A program made the translations under genes and the position numbers. This document shows positions 32,601-44,745 of a stretch of DNA of 64,000 bases, piece by piece. This stretch comes from Diphasiastrum complanatum (lineage: Eukaryota; Streptophyta; Lycopodiopsida; Lycopodiales; Lycopodiaceae). Under the pieces are notes generated by a model that was not told the DNA's origin, made no database searches, and saw only the letters and a program-made list of their open reading frames with translations. Location: NCBI GenBank assembly GCA_029204225.1, contig CM055097.1, positions 30,641,599 through 30,705,598 of the forward strand. Direction: 5' to 3'. Positions within the stretch are counted from its first letter, which is position 1; every line of letters starts with the position of its first letter.

Positions 32601-34159
32601 ATAGATTTGGTGCTAGCAATGTGCACATCCGAGTGTATGAGTTCAAGAGGATGAGATGACTTTGTGATGGAGTTAGGAAACAACTTCTTATGTGCCTTGG
32701 ATAAGGCACAAGCTTCACAAACCTTGTCTTCCTTCCCAATAGACCTTGGTAGGCCTAAAGCATACTCCTCCTTGATCATAGCCTCCATGGAACCCGAGTT
32801 GACATGTCCAAGTCTTTTGTGCCATAAAGTAAAGGTAGATATCTTGCTCTTCTCGGCCAACATGACAACATTAGTATCCACAAATGCATCCAGCTTATAA
32901 AGTTTGCCAAGTCTAGTGCCCTTAGCCACTATCTTACCCTTCTTCTTGATGAAACATTCATTTGAAGCAAAGTCAACATTGAAACCATTGTCTACCATTT
33001 GGCCAACACTTAGTAGATTCTTTGTTATTGTAGGAATGTACAAAACACCTTCTATGTTGATCTTTTTGGAAGATCCTAAGCAAAGGGGAATGCTACCAGC
33101 TCCTTCAATCTTATAAGCTTCATCATTTGCTGTATAGATAGACTTTATAGGTCCATCATAAGATAAGAGAGACGAGAAAAACTCCCTTTTACTAGTCATG
33201 TGTGAACTAGCACCCGAGTCAATCCACCAAGGATCTTCTCCTTTGAAGCTTGTTGAAGAAAATATGGACATCATGATAGAGTCCTCATGTGAACTCTCCT
33301 CCTCCTCCTCTTTGCTCATGTTGGCTTGGCTTTGATCTTGCTTCCTCTTGAAGCATTCCGAGGCAAAATGTCCCATCTTGCTACAATAGTAGCACTTCAC
33401 CTTTGATTTGTCCTTCTTGACTTTGGTGGTTGATGGAGATGCCTTTGGGGGTCCTTCTTGATCCTCAAGCTTTGTAGACTTCTTGAATGTTGATCCTTTG
33501 CCTTTGGACTTGCCTTTGCCTTTGGTGAAGAGAGCTTGGTCATCTCCACCTTGGATGGAAAGCCTATCCATCCTCTCTTGCATTTGGCTCCTTCTTGATT
33601 CCTCGGCCATGAGCGTGCCTTGGAGTTCTTCAAGTATGGGTAGCTTACCCATAATTGCATATCCCTGAACCAAATTGTCAAATTCAAAGCTTAGTCCATT
33701 CAATATGAGTTGAACAAGCTCTTCATCCTTGATAGGGTCACCTATAAAGGCTAGCTCTTTGTTCAATTCCTTTACTCTTAGGACAAAAGTATGTGCACTC
33801 TCTCCTTTCTTTTGATAGCTTCTATAGATTTGATTCTTCAAAGCTAACATTCTAGTTTGGTTCTTGGATTCATAGACCTTTTGCAAAGTCTCCCAAGCAT
33901 CTTGAGCTGAAGTGCAATCTCCTACCTCTCTTAAGAGTTCATTTGCAACATTCATTTTTATGCAATGTAGTGCAACATTGCACCTCTTGATGTATTTGGC
34001 TTTTTCTTGAGGATGAATAGGTTCACCCTCCTTACCATTTACAATTTCCATCAGATCTTGCATGATCATGATAGATTCCATTCTAACTTTCCATATGGAA
34101 TAGTTAGTTTTGTTGAGCCTTTCATTAGTATCCAAAAGATATGCATTTATAGATGCCAT
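32450..34159 (-). CDS. C1 gag-protease with truncated integrase start
   Basis: ATG 34159 opens MASINAYLLDTNERLNKTNY. Gag (UBN2 type) covers residues 15-200, a basic FTKGKGKSKGKG linker follows, and the zinc knuckle CYYCSKMGHFASEC is at 256-269. The aspartic protease site DSGASSH is at 314-320, then GVLYIPTITKNLLSVGQ and the HKRLGH … CEAC zinc-binding start of integrase. The frame reaches SHPLELIHSDVH, the first catalytic Asp, and then jumps into sequence that belongs to the integrase tail in another frame. The related fragment at 40457-40846 keeps the core that is missing here. Gag and protease look functional; integrase does not. Confidence 0.9.
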   Translation of the reverse strand: MASINAYLLDTNERLNKTNYSIWKVRMESIMIMQDLMEIVNGKEGEPIHPQEKAKYIKRCNVALHCIKMNVANELLREVGDCTSAQDAWETLQKVYESKNQTRMLALKNQIYRSYQKKGESAHTFVLRVKELNKELAFIGDPIKDEELVQLILNGLSFEFDNLVQGYAIMGKLPILEELQGTLMAEESRRSQMQERMDRLSIQGGDDQALFTKGKGKSKGKGSTFKKSTKLEDQEGPPKASPSTTKVKKDKSKVKCYYCSKMGHFASECFKRKQDQSQANMSKEEEEESSHEDSIMMSIFSSTSFKGEDPWWIDSGASSHMTSKREFFSSLLSYDGPIKSIYTANDEAYKIEGAGSIPLCLGSSKKINIEGVLYIPTITKNLLSVGQMVDNGFNVDFASNECFIKKKGKIVAKGTRLGKLYKLDAFVDTNVVMLAEKSKISTFTLWHKRLGHVNSGSMEAMIKEEYALGLPRSIGKEDKVCEACALSKAHKKLFPNSITKSSHPLELIHSDVHIASTKSMLCACAIGNKNQGGSIFHKRDHAWICKLKQGLQTLSPILEQICCFKGCHL

Positions 34160-34958
34160 CTAGTCTCCTAATCAAGGACTTGACACAAATGAAGGTTACT
34201 TCTATTGATTTGATTGAAGGTCTACCTTATCCCACTTCTTAGGGACCTGAAAAGATCAGTAATAGACTTCCTATAAAGATCTAAGAATGATCTCTAACAA
34301 AATCAAATCATAGAATACTAGAAACAATGCACTTGCTTGATTGAAGTAGACAATACTAGTAGAATTGCCCCTCTTTCTATAAAGAACATTAAAGCTTCCA
34401 AATGATCTGATCAAGAGTGAATTTCAGCAACCTAATATACTTCCAAAATCACTTGTAAAAGATCTAAATGGAACTTAATGAGGATGCAACACAATCTACT
34501 ATCCAATCACAAGCAAAAAATGATCAAAATTGATGAAAAATTGATCTAATTTGGTGCATAAGTCAAGCAATGGTTGGACTGAACCTAAATCACTTTAGGA
34601 GGTGCCTACTACACCTTAGAACAGCCTTGAAGAGTCCCCAAAACTCTGATCTTCCCTCTCCTTGAATGCTAGAAAGCCTTCTCTATGAAATCACCTCCAA
34701 AACTCGCTTAGAAATCAATGCTTGGAGCAAGCAAAACTTGCTATCTTGGTAATGTGAATTGAATTCAACTTTGCCTCTGGTTTTAGACACCTAAACACCT
34801 GCAAATGAAGTCACACAACACCAATCTCCAATGTATTTGACTCACTTTGAGTTCTAGAATCAATACTAGATGCTAAGATCCAATCTACACAAGATTTAGA
34901 TCAAAAATTGTGATCAAATTGAATGCAAACCAAGGATTTAGCTCATTTCAGCCTTTAG
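34160..34958 (-). other. C1 noncoding leader
   Basis: About 800 bases lie between PBS and gag with no credible reading frame. This is the expected site for RNA packaging and dimerisation signals, none of which can be shown by eye. Confidence 0.6.
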
Positions 34959-34970
34959 GCTCTGATACCA
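34959..34970 (-). other. C1 primer-binding site, tRNA-iMet type
   Basis: The minus strand reads TGGTATCAGAGC directly next to the CA end of the 5' LTR at 34971. Confidence 0.95.
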
Positions 34971-35652
34971 TGTAAAAATTACAGCAAATAAGTATCCTAA
35001 AACACTTGAAATGATGAGGGAAACAATAGATTATGATTTCATAAGATTAGCACAAGTTGAACCATCAAAATCCATCAAAAATCTATGCTTGAACCTCACT
35101 AAATGGCCCAAATCCTTGAAGAAGGCTTCACACGTGTGAAAGTACGGCCTCCCACAGTCTGAGTACTGTACACCAGACCTACATTCAATCCTATAATCAT
35201 TAGTAATCACAAGTACTCAAACAATTATGAACATAGAGAGCAATTGCACCATTATGAGAGAAAAAACATGAAATTGCTTGATTGATTTTGGTGAGATATC
35301 ATCACCTATATATACAAGATCCATCACGGTTTTGGGCAGGTATGAGTAGCCCTAAACCTATCCCTAATGCTAATTTTGGTGGATCTTTCATCCCTACCAA
35401 GTTAGGGTTGGAATCTTGGAGATCCCTCAACAATGCAAAAATTACCAAAAATAGCTCCTATTTTTTCTCCCTTGTATCTAAGCATAATTTGGACTCATTC
35501 CAAAGGTTCTAACACTTAGGTCTACTTGAGAACATCCTTATGAATGGAATCCTATGCTATTTGGCACGTGTGACAAGCCACATCATGACCATTTAACTAT
35601 TTACAAGTCATATGACCAAAACTAGTCAAGCTAGAATTGTGAATTTTTAACA
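34971..35652 (-). repeat. C1 5' LTR
   Basis: This 682-bp LTR is next to the right GCCTG duplication. TATATATA at 35307-35314 is the likely TATA box, and TTCACACGTGTGAA lies at 35127-35140, downstream of it in transcription direction. Confidence 0.95.
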
Positions 35653-36282
35653 GCCTGCCTGCCATTTTGACAAAATTTTTGCTGTGCTTTCTTGTTCAAA
35701 CTGTCAAGATACTATCAGATCAAGTATACCAACAGTCTTCTCTGAGAAAACCACAAAAGCCATTAGTTTCAAAAGAATTATCTCACACCATCTCAAATAG
35801 AATTCGCCTGACCCCTTTTTTACAGTGCACAATTCATCTTTGGCATCCGCAAATTCTGTCTCAGAGACAAAAATTTCTAAAAATAGAAAAAATTACTTCT
35901 TTTCATCAGATATCCACTATCAGAATTTGCAGACAATTCACTGAAGCTCAAAATAATTTTCACGATTTCTCTGCTATCTTTGCGAATTCTGATTAGACAA
36001 GTTTTGCACTGTCAGACGTTTTTTTCTCTTTTGGCATAAAAAATCACCTACAAGAATTCACCGACCCTCAGAACGTTGCCTCAAAATTCGCGAACATCAT
36101 TACCAAATCGTGAACACTGAGGATGATTTCTGAGTGAAGTTGCGAATTCCTGCCAAAAAAAGTCTATATATGGACCTCCACCCTTCTCTCCACGAATTCA
36201 TTTTAGATTGTTGCTCTCGAGATTATGCCAAAATTTTTCAAAATTTTCAAAATTCTCAGAACAATTTAAAATCACTTCTATT

Positions 36283-38353
36283 ATGGCCTCCCGCGATTCC
36301 TCATTCAGTTTGCATCGCCGTAAACCTCCTCGCTCTTATTCAGGAGATATTTTTATGATTTATATCAAGAATAACGCCGAGCAGCTCACCCTGGCCAAGG
36401 ATATCCTCACAACCCTTGGCTTTGATCTGACTCTTTCTGTGACCAGCAGAGCGAGAGCCTGATCCGAGCAGCCTACTCCACCTATTCGGATGAATTCCAA
36501 ACTTTCAAGCTTACATCTAAGAGTGGCAGTTATACAATCATCAACGTCTCTCCTGAGAATCTCCAGAGCATTGGCTTCCCTAATCTCAGAGAGACAATCC
36601 ATGGCAAGGGCACTAACTATGATGCCAAGTACTTTACAAAGTTTCTGACAGAGGAAGGCAACACCATTGCCCAAACCAATGACGCGATCACCATACGCCT
36701 CATCACAGATCCCCATCGATGGGCCGCCTCGAAAATCCTCGTCACCATAGTTGAAGTGCATACTGCCAAGATGGATCGCATACCACCGAGCGACCTCTTC
36801 TCTTTGACCCTCACCATGGACGATCCCACTCAAAATTACAAGTGGGCTGAGAAGGTAGCAGAGAAACTATGCGGAGCCCTGAAAGTTAGAAAACCAACTA
36901 CCAAATGTGGATATCTCCTACACATGTTGGTTACCAAACAGTTGGGATCTAGGGGGACTGCTTCCATCAAGGAGTTGGATGATCTCTATCCAAGCACAAA
37001 AAAACGAGCCACACCCCAACCAATAGCAAAACCAGTCTCACCAGCCCCACCTACTAAGAAGCAGAAAGGGAAGACGATCAGCACAAAAGCCGATGTACCT
37101 CACGACATTCTATCCAGCGACATCAGGACTGAGTATGCTGAATCCGGAGGGAGTCTTAAACCCTCTCAGGTCCCAAAGGAGGTCCTAGAGCAGCAGGCGG
37201 CCTTACTCCACCAGGTCCAACAACGCAGGCAAGCAGTAGCGGCAGCAACAGGCAGGTCAGTGGCGGTAGGCACTTCTGGTTCTGATCCTATGGGCGTGGT
37301 TCCATCCACACAGGCAACCTCCATAACCCCATCCCCCTCACTTGCTCTCACACTTCCACCACCACCCCCACCATTTACTGCCACCTCCACACCATCACTA
37401 ACTCTCAACACGGGCTTCGCTTCCACACTTTCACAAAAGCCCTCACCTATACAAATCTCCATCCTACTTGACTCTACAGTGAACGTAGATGATTTTGCAT
37501 TACAATTACTTACCGCACTTCCATCAACCGCTGTCACCACTAACCCAATCCACACATCTTCGCCATGCAATATCTCCCCACCTCTTTCACTCATCAATCC
37601 TCAATCACCTCCACCAGCCTTTCATACATCTCCATCTAACCCTACTCCTGATTTCCTACCCTTTAACCCAATGTCGTATCCTAACTACACACGCACCCTC
37701 CCTAACATTGGTTCTTGGGAGTAGCTACCCCTTGCAGCCCAAAAAGCGGTATGGTTGGTGAATGAGCTCCAATACAATCTATTCGGCACCCTAGCAGGAC
37801 AATATACTATGCGACAATTTGACGATGGTACTATGGCGGACCTTCAGAAAGAGAAAACAAGGCTGGAGGAGAAAAAAAAACAACAACAACTGCAGATTCA
37901 GAACCTCACCAATTATAATCAACAATAGTAGCAGATGCTATTTCACCTCTAGAACTAGCTCCAACTGAAGATATCCAACATGTAGCATACACAAAGCCAA
38001 AAGGGATGAGGCTGTAGCAGATGCACAAGCCGCACGTTCCGTTATGACGGGATAGCTGGAATTGGTGGACTTCAACAACTTTGCACCACCAGTTATTCCT
38101 GAGGGGTGCCATTCCAGTGGTGGCCTATCAAACGTTGGCCCAAAAGTTGAAAGCCACAATCATAACTTGCTTCCTTCGAGGCCCTGAACCAGCACATAGA
38201 CACCTTGGAAGAATTCTTAAAGGCAGCTGTCCAGTCAACACCATCGGTTCATGCAGAGCAAGCCCAATTTCATGATTCCGGGCACCACTTTGATGGAGCA
38301 GATGGTGGAGATGGGGCAGGATTCCAGCAGCCTCCTCCTGCAACTCAAGGCTC
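36283..38353 (+). pseudogene. Gypsy accessory ORF A (copy 2)
   Basis: This is the second copy of the accessory ORF, 97-98 percent identical by eye to 9834-11885. It starts MASRDSSFSL, carries the same frame change (near 36444) as copy 1, then reads openly for more than 400 codons through the same N-terminal domain and Pro-rich linker. It has an insertion (CGALKV) that copy 1 lacks. A stop at about 37722 lies just before the coiled-coil part (LQKEKTRLEEKKKQQQLQ). It is truncated at 38353 by a copia LTR. 35653-36282, between the C1 insertion and this ATG, is the spacer downstream of integrase and shows no gene. The shared frame change shows that the copies descend from one already-broken source or from each other. 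Confidence 0.7.
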
Positions 38354-38643
38354 GAGTTAATGAGAGTTTCTACATTTTGAGCTATGTCGGCTTTCTCTCT
38401 CTACTCGAGGATTGGTGATTGGATTCTCTCTCTACCCTAGAGCAAGGCTTTTTTGTACTTAGGTTTTTCATCTACTTTGGTGAATGATATATGCATGTTT
38501 CATTGTGCTCTTGCCTTAGATTTGTGAGATAGATCTTGCATTTCAATCTACGCTTGATCTTTGTGCAATCACCACATCTTAGGAGATCATAATGACACTT
38601 TTGGGGAGTCCCACACATTTGAAATTTAACATGGTATCAGAGC
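38354..38643 (+). repeat. C3 partial 5' LTR end and primer-binding site
   Basis: The last 278 bases of an LTR end in TTTAACA at 38631, followed by TGGTATCAGAGC at 38632-38643. The LTR start is missing at the junction with gypsy copy 2. Blocks resemble the LTR fragment at 8211-8425. Confidence 0.8.
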
Positions 38644-39331
38644 TTACCTAAGATATCCATGCATACATCAAGAGTGATGGAAATTTTTTCTTGAAACCAA
38701 GATCATCTCCATAGCCACCAAGGCGATTTTTGGATCAAGAGGGGTCATAATCACATTGATTGGACTCAACCTAGTACTGTACGGATTTCAGTGCTCATAG
38801 ACACATGTGAGGATCAGCCAAATTTGACCAAGTGGTTCTCCTCCAAGATGATCCAAAATCTATGCTTGATAGGTTTCACATCAATTGGATGTGCCAGTCA
38901 AAAGTTATAGCCCTTTGAATCAAGGTGTGTAGGGCACCCAACTTGTTTGGACACATTTTGTTTGACTCATATCTTGCTTGTTCGATCCAAAAACTCAAGA
39001 AAAAACTTGCCAATCTTGTCTACTTGAGATCTAGACAATTTTTTGAGATCATAGCCACATAGTTTCATACAAATCACTTGTATTTGAGACTTTTGTGAAT
39101 GATTTGAGTGCTTTCCACATGCTTGAATAAGGTTGACCCAAACTTTTTCTTTGCTTCACCCTTGGTTGAAAGTTTGATATAGTTCGAGAGAGATTGGTGG
39201 AGCTAGTGAGATAGATCTCACAGTAAGTTGCAAGATCTCATATTATAGTTGGTAGCACGCCTTTATTGGATCTATTATTGAGAGAGAAGCAACACTTTGT
39301 GGTCCATTACAAGACATCTTCTCAACTTTTT

Positions 39332-41003
39332 ATGGCATCCATGGGTTCTTTCCTCTTGGAATCAAGTGAGAGATTAACTACCTCCAATTACTCTATTTGG
39401 AAGGTAAGGATGGAGTCGATTTTGATCCTCCAAGATGTAATGGATATTGTCCTTGGACTTGAGGAGGAGCCTCAATTTCTTCAAGAAGTTCAAAGGTACA
39501 AGAAAAGAGCTAGAATGGCTCTTCAATATATCAAGATGGATGTTTTTAATGAAGTTTTGAGAGATATTGGTTCTTGCACCTCAGCCAAGGAGCCATTTAT
39601 TAGGCCAAGAATACCTCTAGACTCCTCACTCAAAGGAACCAAATCTTCCAAAGTTTTCAAAGAAGTGATGAGAGTGCTTACAATTATGTATTGAGAGTCA
39701 AAGACATCCATAGAGAGCTTGCATGCATTGGAGATAACATCAATCAAACTGAGCTAGTGCAAGTCATCCTCAGTGGTTTGAGGGATGATTTTGATAATTT
39801 TGTCCAATCATATGCTATCAAGGAAGATCTACCAAGTTTGGAGGCCTTTTAAGGAGTGCTTATTGCTGAAGAGTTAGTAGACCAGAAAACAAGCTTATGA
39901 AGATGGACAAACTCTCAATCAACCAAGATGGATATGGCAAACTTTATATGTCAAAGACAAGCCCAAAGGGAGGAGCAAAGGTCAACACCAATGATTCTTC
40001 GACAAAGACAAAGTCAAACACAAGGACAAAGATGGAGAGGAGGAGAATTCCTCTCAAGAAGATCAAATGTTTCTTTTGTGACAATAAGGCCCATTATGCC
40101 ACAAATTGATTCAAAAAGAAGAACCAATTCAAGCAAGCCAACATCTCTAATGAGAGAGAAAGTGATGCAATTGCAAATGATGGAGAAGGCTCTCTAATGG
40201 TACCAAGCTTCTCTTCTTCTCCTTTCAAAAAGGATGGTATGTGGTATATTGATAGTGGAGCTTTCTCTCATATGTGTAGCTCCAAGGATTCCTTTTCAAC
40301 TCTTATGCCTTATGAAGGAGTCAAGAAATCTATATATACTACAGATGATTGTGAATGCAAAATTGAAGGAGTAGGGAGTATTCCCTTGAAAATTGCATCT
40401 TCCAAAGTGTTGTCTGCCAAAGACATTATCCAAGGAGATCAAGCCTTGCGAAGCATGTGCCGCTTGCAAAGTCACATAGGATGCCATATCCAAGATCTTC
40501 TATCAAAACTCAACATCCATTGGAGTTGGTGCACTCGGATGTGCATTTCTCATTATGCAAAAGCAAGGGAGGAGCCACTTATTTTGTCACCTTTATTGAT
40601 GACTACATAAGATTAACATGGTTGTATTTTCTATCTTCCAAAGCTATGGTGTTTGATTTATATTTCCTCAAATTCAAAGCTCTTGTTGAAAAACAATTCT
40701 CTTTTAAGATCAAAGCTTTGAGATGTTATGGTGGTGGAGATATATCTCCAACAAGTTTCATGAATTTTGTGAGCAAGAAGGAATCAAAAGAGAATATTCT
40801 TGTGCCTATTTGCCTTCTCAACTGGGGTGGTCAAGAGAAAGAATAGAGGTCTATGTGAATGTGCCAAAGCTCTAAGAATTGAAACATCCTTGCCTAAGGA
40901 TTTGTGGGGAGAGGCCATCAATTGTGCCAATTATCTACGCAATACACTCCCTCATCTTGCTCTTGGAGGAAAGACACATTAAGAGATGCTATATAAAGAG
41001 AGA
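39332..41003 (+). pseudogene. C3: copia gag, protease and integrase remnant
   Basis: Gag opens at ATG 39332 (MASMGSFLLESSERLTTSNY, SIWKVRMESILILQ), is disrupted after about 85 codons, and resumes with a zinc knuckle, CFFCDNKAHYATN, near 40070. The protease site is MWYIDSGAFSHM near 40240. A deletion then removes most of the GAG-pre-integrase zone. Integrase has HSDVHFSLCKSKG (first Asp), FVTFIDDYIRLTWLY, a damaged second block and VVKRKNRGL where the family has VAERKN. It stops near 41000, where the next LTR starts, so RT and RNase H are missing. The preserved core (40500-40840) shows what C1 has lost. Confidence 0.8.
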
Positions 41004-41647
41004 TGTGAAAATTGTCAACATTTCCTAGCTAGTTTGAGGCCTAAATTGGCAATTTTGGTACATAGTTTTGGATCTAACCTTTCACACATGTGAAAGAGGC
41101 CTAGATACTTTTATTTTATATATATTTCATATTAAAGAAGTCCCAAGCTTCAGGACCTTTAAAAATGACACCAAAATCATGTTATTTGGACATATAGGCC
41201 AAAATTGTCTATTTTAGGCTACTGGTGTCCTAAAATTGGGTCCCCTAAGTTTTAGAGAGAGGAGAGCGAGTCATCTCTCTCACCTATATTAGGCTGAAAT
41301 TCGTGGAGAACAGGTTGGAGAAACTTATTGTATTGTTGATAGAGATCAATAGTTTCTTCCTCCATTGAGAGCATTGCTTTGTGTATTGTCTTCAAGCTTT
41401 TGTGTATGATCTTAAGAGGTTTCCAAAAGTGGTAGGCTGCTGTTGTAGGGCTGGTATGCTGTTGTTTTTGGCTGCCATCAGTACTTTTTATTAGTTTCTT
41501 TTGTCTCTTGAATGCTTTGTCAAGTTCAGGTGTATCAAAGGTAGCATTAGAATGCTTTGCCATTTCTGGCTTTTGTAGCTTGTTGTGCAAAGATCTTAGC
41601 CAAGTATTTTGGGAGTTTGGATCCATTCAAGATCCACTTTTTTCACA
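41004..41647 (+). repeat. C4 5' LTR
   Basis: This 644-bp LTR starts TGTGAAAATT and ends TTTTTTCACA, with good terminal inverted repeats. It contains TTCACACATGTGAA at 41081-41094 and TTTATATATATTTC near 41115. No partner LTR is in the window. Confidence 0.75.
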
Positions 41648-41659
41648 TGGTATCAGAGC
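41648..41659 (+). other. C4 primer-binding site, tRNA-iMet type
   Basis: TGGTATCAGAGC directly follows the LTR CA end and sets plus-strand orientation. Confidence 0.85.
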
Positions 41660-42940
41660 TAGTTGGCTGCTATATTTAGTGAGGTTTCCATTTATGGTGA
41701 TATTTGGATGTTTGATCAAGTTCTAGCATGATTATGCATTGCACTATTGATCAAATCTTACTAACCTTTGTTTTGTGAGTTGAACTTGTGGATCAAAAGC
41801 ATATTTCAGGTCTATTGAAGATCAGAGGCTGAGAAGAAGCTATTTTGGATCAGATCATAACACCTAATCATTTTTTGATTGTGAGGCTTGTGCATATTCA
41901 ATACTAACAATGTTCTATTCAATGTATTGTTGACAATCTCCACTTCTATGGATGAACACTCTCCTTTGTGGATGAACACTCTCCTTAACTGGATGAACCT
42001 CCTCCTTAAGTGGATGACAAATACTCTTTAAGTGATTTTTTATTTCTCCAAAAGGCTGAGCAAAGCTCCCACTTGGATGAAAGATTCCCTTTTGGGTGAA
42101 CAAATTGTCAACAATCTTTTGCATTAATTTCGGTGTACTTTGTTGAGCATGTAAGTAACTCTCCTTATGTAATTTGATTAAAGCATTTGATGGAAGGTTT
42201 TTACCATCATGCAAATGTGTTTTCAGGTTCTTAAGAGTTTGAGGAACATTCTCATGTTAAGTGATCTTAGATCTACATCTAAACACCAAGATTTGACAAG
42301 TAGTGAAGCTAGTCTTGTGATTCACTAAGTGTGCTCTTTCATTCACCTCTAAAGCTTGTATTTATCATTCGCTAGAGTTTATAAACTTTTAGAAGTGTGG
42401 TTTACATGTGGTTTTACAGGTTGAATCAATATCTTAGTGTGTTGATCATATGTTGATCAAGTTTGTTCAATTCTAGGTATTATTGGCAGCCTAGTCTTGT
42501 GTATTTTCTAAGCATGCAAGTAACTCTTCAGATCGTAACTTGATTTGGTCACTTGCTAGAAAGTTTGGGAGCTTAAGCAAGAGTGTGTTCAGGTTGGTTT
42601 GAGTTTGTAATCCATTCTTAGTGTGTGCAAAGTGTTGCATGTGTTTCAATCTTCCTTTCTATGCTTGGAAACTAGCTAGGTTCAAGATAGAAGTGTTTTA
42701 GGGTCCTAGATCTTCTGAGATCTCCTTATACATAATTTGTTGAGAGGAAAGTGAGTGTTAGGTGTATTAGGATAGAGCATATAAGTTGAAGAATCATTAT
42801 ATTCATGGCATCCAATGGTGGGATCATGCTAGGAACTCATGATAGGTTGAGTTCATCAAACTACTCTACCTGAAAAGTGAGGATGGAATCCTTACTTGAG
42901 TTAAATGCAATCATGGACATAGTTGCAGGAATCCCTAGGT
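41660..42940 (+). pseudogene. C4 leader and gag start
   Basis: The leader (41660-42804) has no credible gene. ATG 42805 opens MASNGGIMLGTHDRLSSSNY, then an in-frame stop where the family has Trp, then KVRMESLLELNAIMDIVAGI. The reading ends near 42940 at a junction with unrelated DNA. The MASNGGIML start is the closest match in the window to the MASIGGILL start of L1, so a C4-like copia is the likely parent of L1. Confidence 0.7.
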
Positions 42941-44745
42941 CACCACATGATGCACCAGCTGAAGAACATTGTCCATACATCAAATGACATATCATACCTA
43001 ATCAGCTATAGCATCTCCTTGATTGCCACCCCAATGGACTTGTCATCCACATACTATGCTCACCTAATGTCTCCAATCTTGGTCACCATCTTGCTAGACA
43101 AGCCGAGCTCCAAAGCATCGCCTGCTCCACCTGGCTCCTAGCATTTGCTCGCTCTCCCTGGCTATGTGCCACTTGACACCATGTCAACATAAGCATATCC
43201 CTGAGTCGCTGCTCATGGGATCATGAGGCCAGTGTCTCCCTGATCATACTGAGGTATATGGCTCTGAGTGACTCCCTCTAGGCTTCCCCATGATTTCACC
43301 ACCTGAGAATCTGTACCACAGAAATTCCAACACCTGTGCCAAGTCTAGACTCCTGCAAATACAACCAAATGCATGAAAGCTTTAGGTAACTTATCCACGC
43401 CCATGATGGTAGATGCCTCTCCATTGCTGCCAATATCCAAAGACTGGCCCCCTATTGTAATGTCAACCTGTACTCCCAAATGAGCACACCATGAAGTCCT
43501 CACCATCAGTGTCCCCTCCAGTAGATCACTAGCAAAACACTCACCACAGTGTTTGCCCTTCGATCACAACTCGTGCGATCTCCATCAGCTCTCCAAACTA
43601 GAGCTGGCTCTCACATACGCTTTGCCCACTTGCATTTGTAGTGACTTCCATCATTAATTCCACCTGTAAGTCTTGTCCATCCAAAGAGACAAGCCCAATC
43701 TGAAATAGCTGTCCCTTGATAATCATCCTATGTCATTTTGGAATGCTATCCCTACCAGATATTCCAATGTCATCCCTGATCACAAAGATCTGGGCATCTA
43801 CCCTGTAGTGCCCACCTGTATTCCCCCAAGCTAGCTCCAAGCTGCTCCTATGAATGATTCCAAATCACTCCCTGAGAATACACTGAGATGTAAACTTCGA
43901 AGCTACCATCAAGTCCCTCACATGACTGTGCATGCCAATATCCCTCCAAGTGAACTTGTGAGATCTTCCATGGCCCAAACCCAATGATCTACACCCTGTC
44001 ATCACTGGAATCCGCATCCTTGATGCAATTCCGATATGGCAAACTGACTTGACTTACCCAGAATAGGCAGTTGAAGTGTATCTCTTCGATGACAAACCTG
44101 ATACACTGCTCCACAACTAAAATGGCTTGATCAAAATTGACTTACCGATTGTGAAACCACAAAATCATTACATTCACCACTCATCAAGAGCCTCCAACGT
44201 GTGATTATTGACCCGTTCTTCATCCTCTACCTGTCCCACACACAGCTACACACAGCTCGTCCAATGCAAGTCCGCTATCCTTCTCAATGGCTTCCAATCG
44301 GCACCACCTCGCACTTTCATCACCTGTGACCGCCAAACTGTATGTACCTCCAAGCTAGCCCATATTCTCCTTCGAAAGAGAAATTTCCAAGCTACAGATG
44401 TGTGTGTCAATGCAGCTATCACCTAACTCAACAATGCCACTGCCGATCATGCCTGTGAGAGCATTTCCCCAAAATGCCACTTAATATGGCCACATATACT
44501 GACAAACCCAACACATGCCCCTGAGTATAGCATGACGAACTCAAAAATACAATGTCCAGGCTAATTTCTTCCTACGTATGGCTACTCGGCTAACCCAAGT
44601 AGCCGGCTATGCCCAATCAATATATCCTAACGGGTCACGTCTTGATCACAAGCATATACAGTAAACCAAATAAACTGTATAATAATTACATCATCACATC
44701 TAGAGCTTATACTAATGAATCAGATCAAAATTGATTTCTAAGTTT
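42941..44745. other. Unassigned 1.8-kb segment between two copia fragments
   Basis: The base composition is visibly richer in C than the flanks, with many CTCC, CACC and CTGT words. Plus-strand frames are short and unconvincing. On the minus strand scattered blocks look protein-like, for example GGQSLDIGSNGEASTIMG near 43430, but stops are frequent. Near 44610 a reverse-strand GTTAGGATATATTGATTGGG could be an LTR start. I cannot assign it to a family. Confidence 0.4.

Larger units (their letters stand above)
29968..35652 (-). mobile_element. C1: young Ty1/copia retrotransposon lacking the integrase core
   Basis: The element is 5685 bp with 682-bp LTRs, PBS, polypurine tract (minus strand GTGAGGAGGAG, within 30650-30662) and target duplication GCCTG (29963-29967, 35653-35657). 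The unoccupied site is preserved in gypsy copy 1 at 9194-9198, which proves the duplication. The two LTRs differ at only two positions, near 29991/34994 (G/T) and in the CTTGCACC/CTTGAACC word, so insertion is recent. Gag, protease, RT and RNase H are open but the integrase core is deleted. Confidence 0.96.

Noticed and set aside
32664-33116. Plus-strand frames across C1 gag-protease
   Set aside because: They are antisense shadows of an intact conserved frame.
41915-42214. 99-residue minus-strand frame in the C4 leader
   Set aside because: Its repeated GGATGAACACTCTCC-type words create periodic His/Pro strings; the noncoding leader on the other strand explains it.
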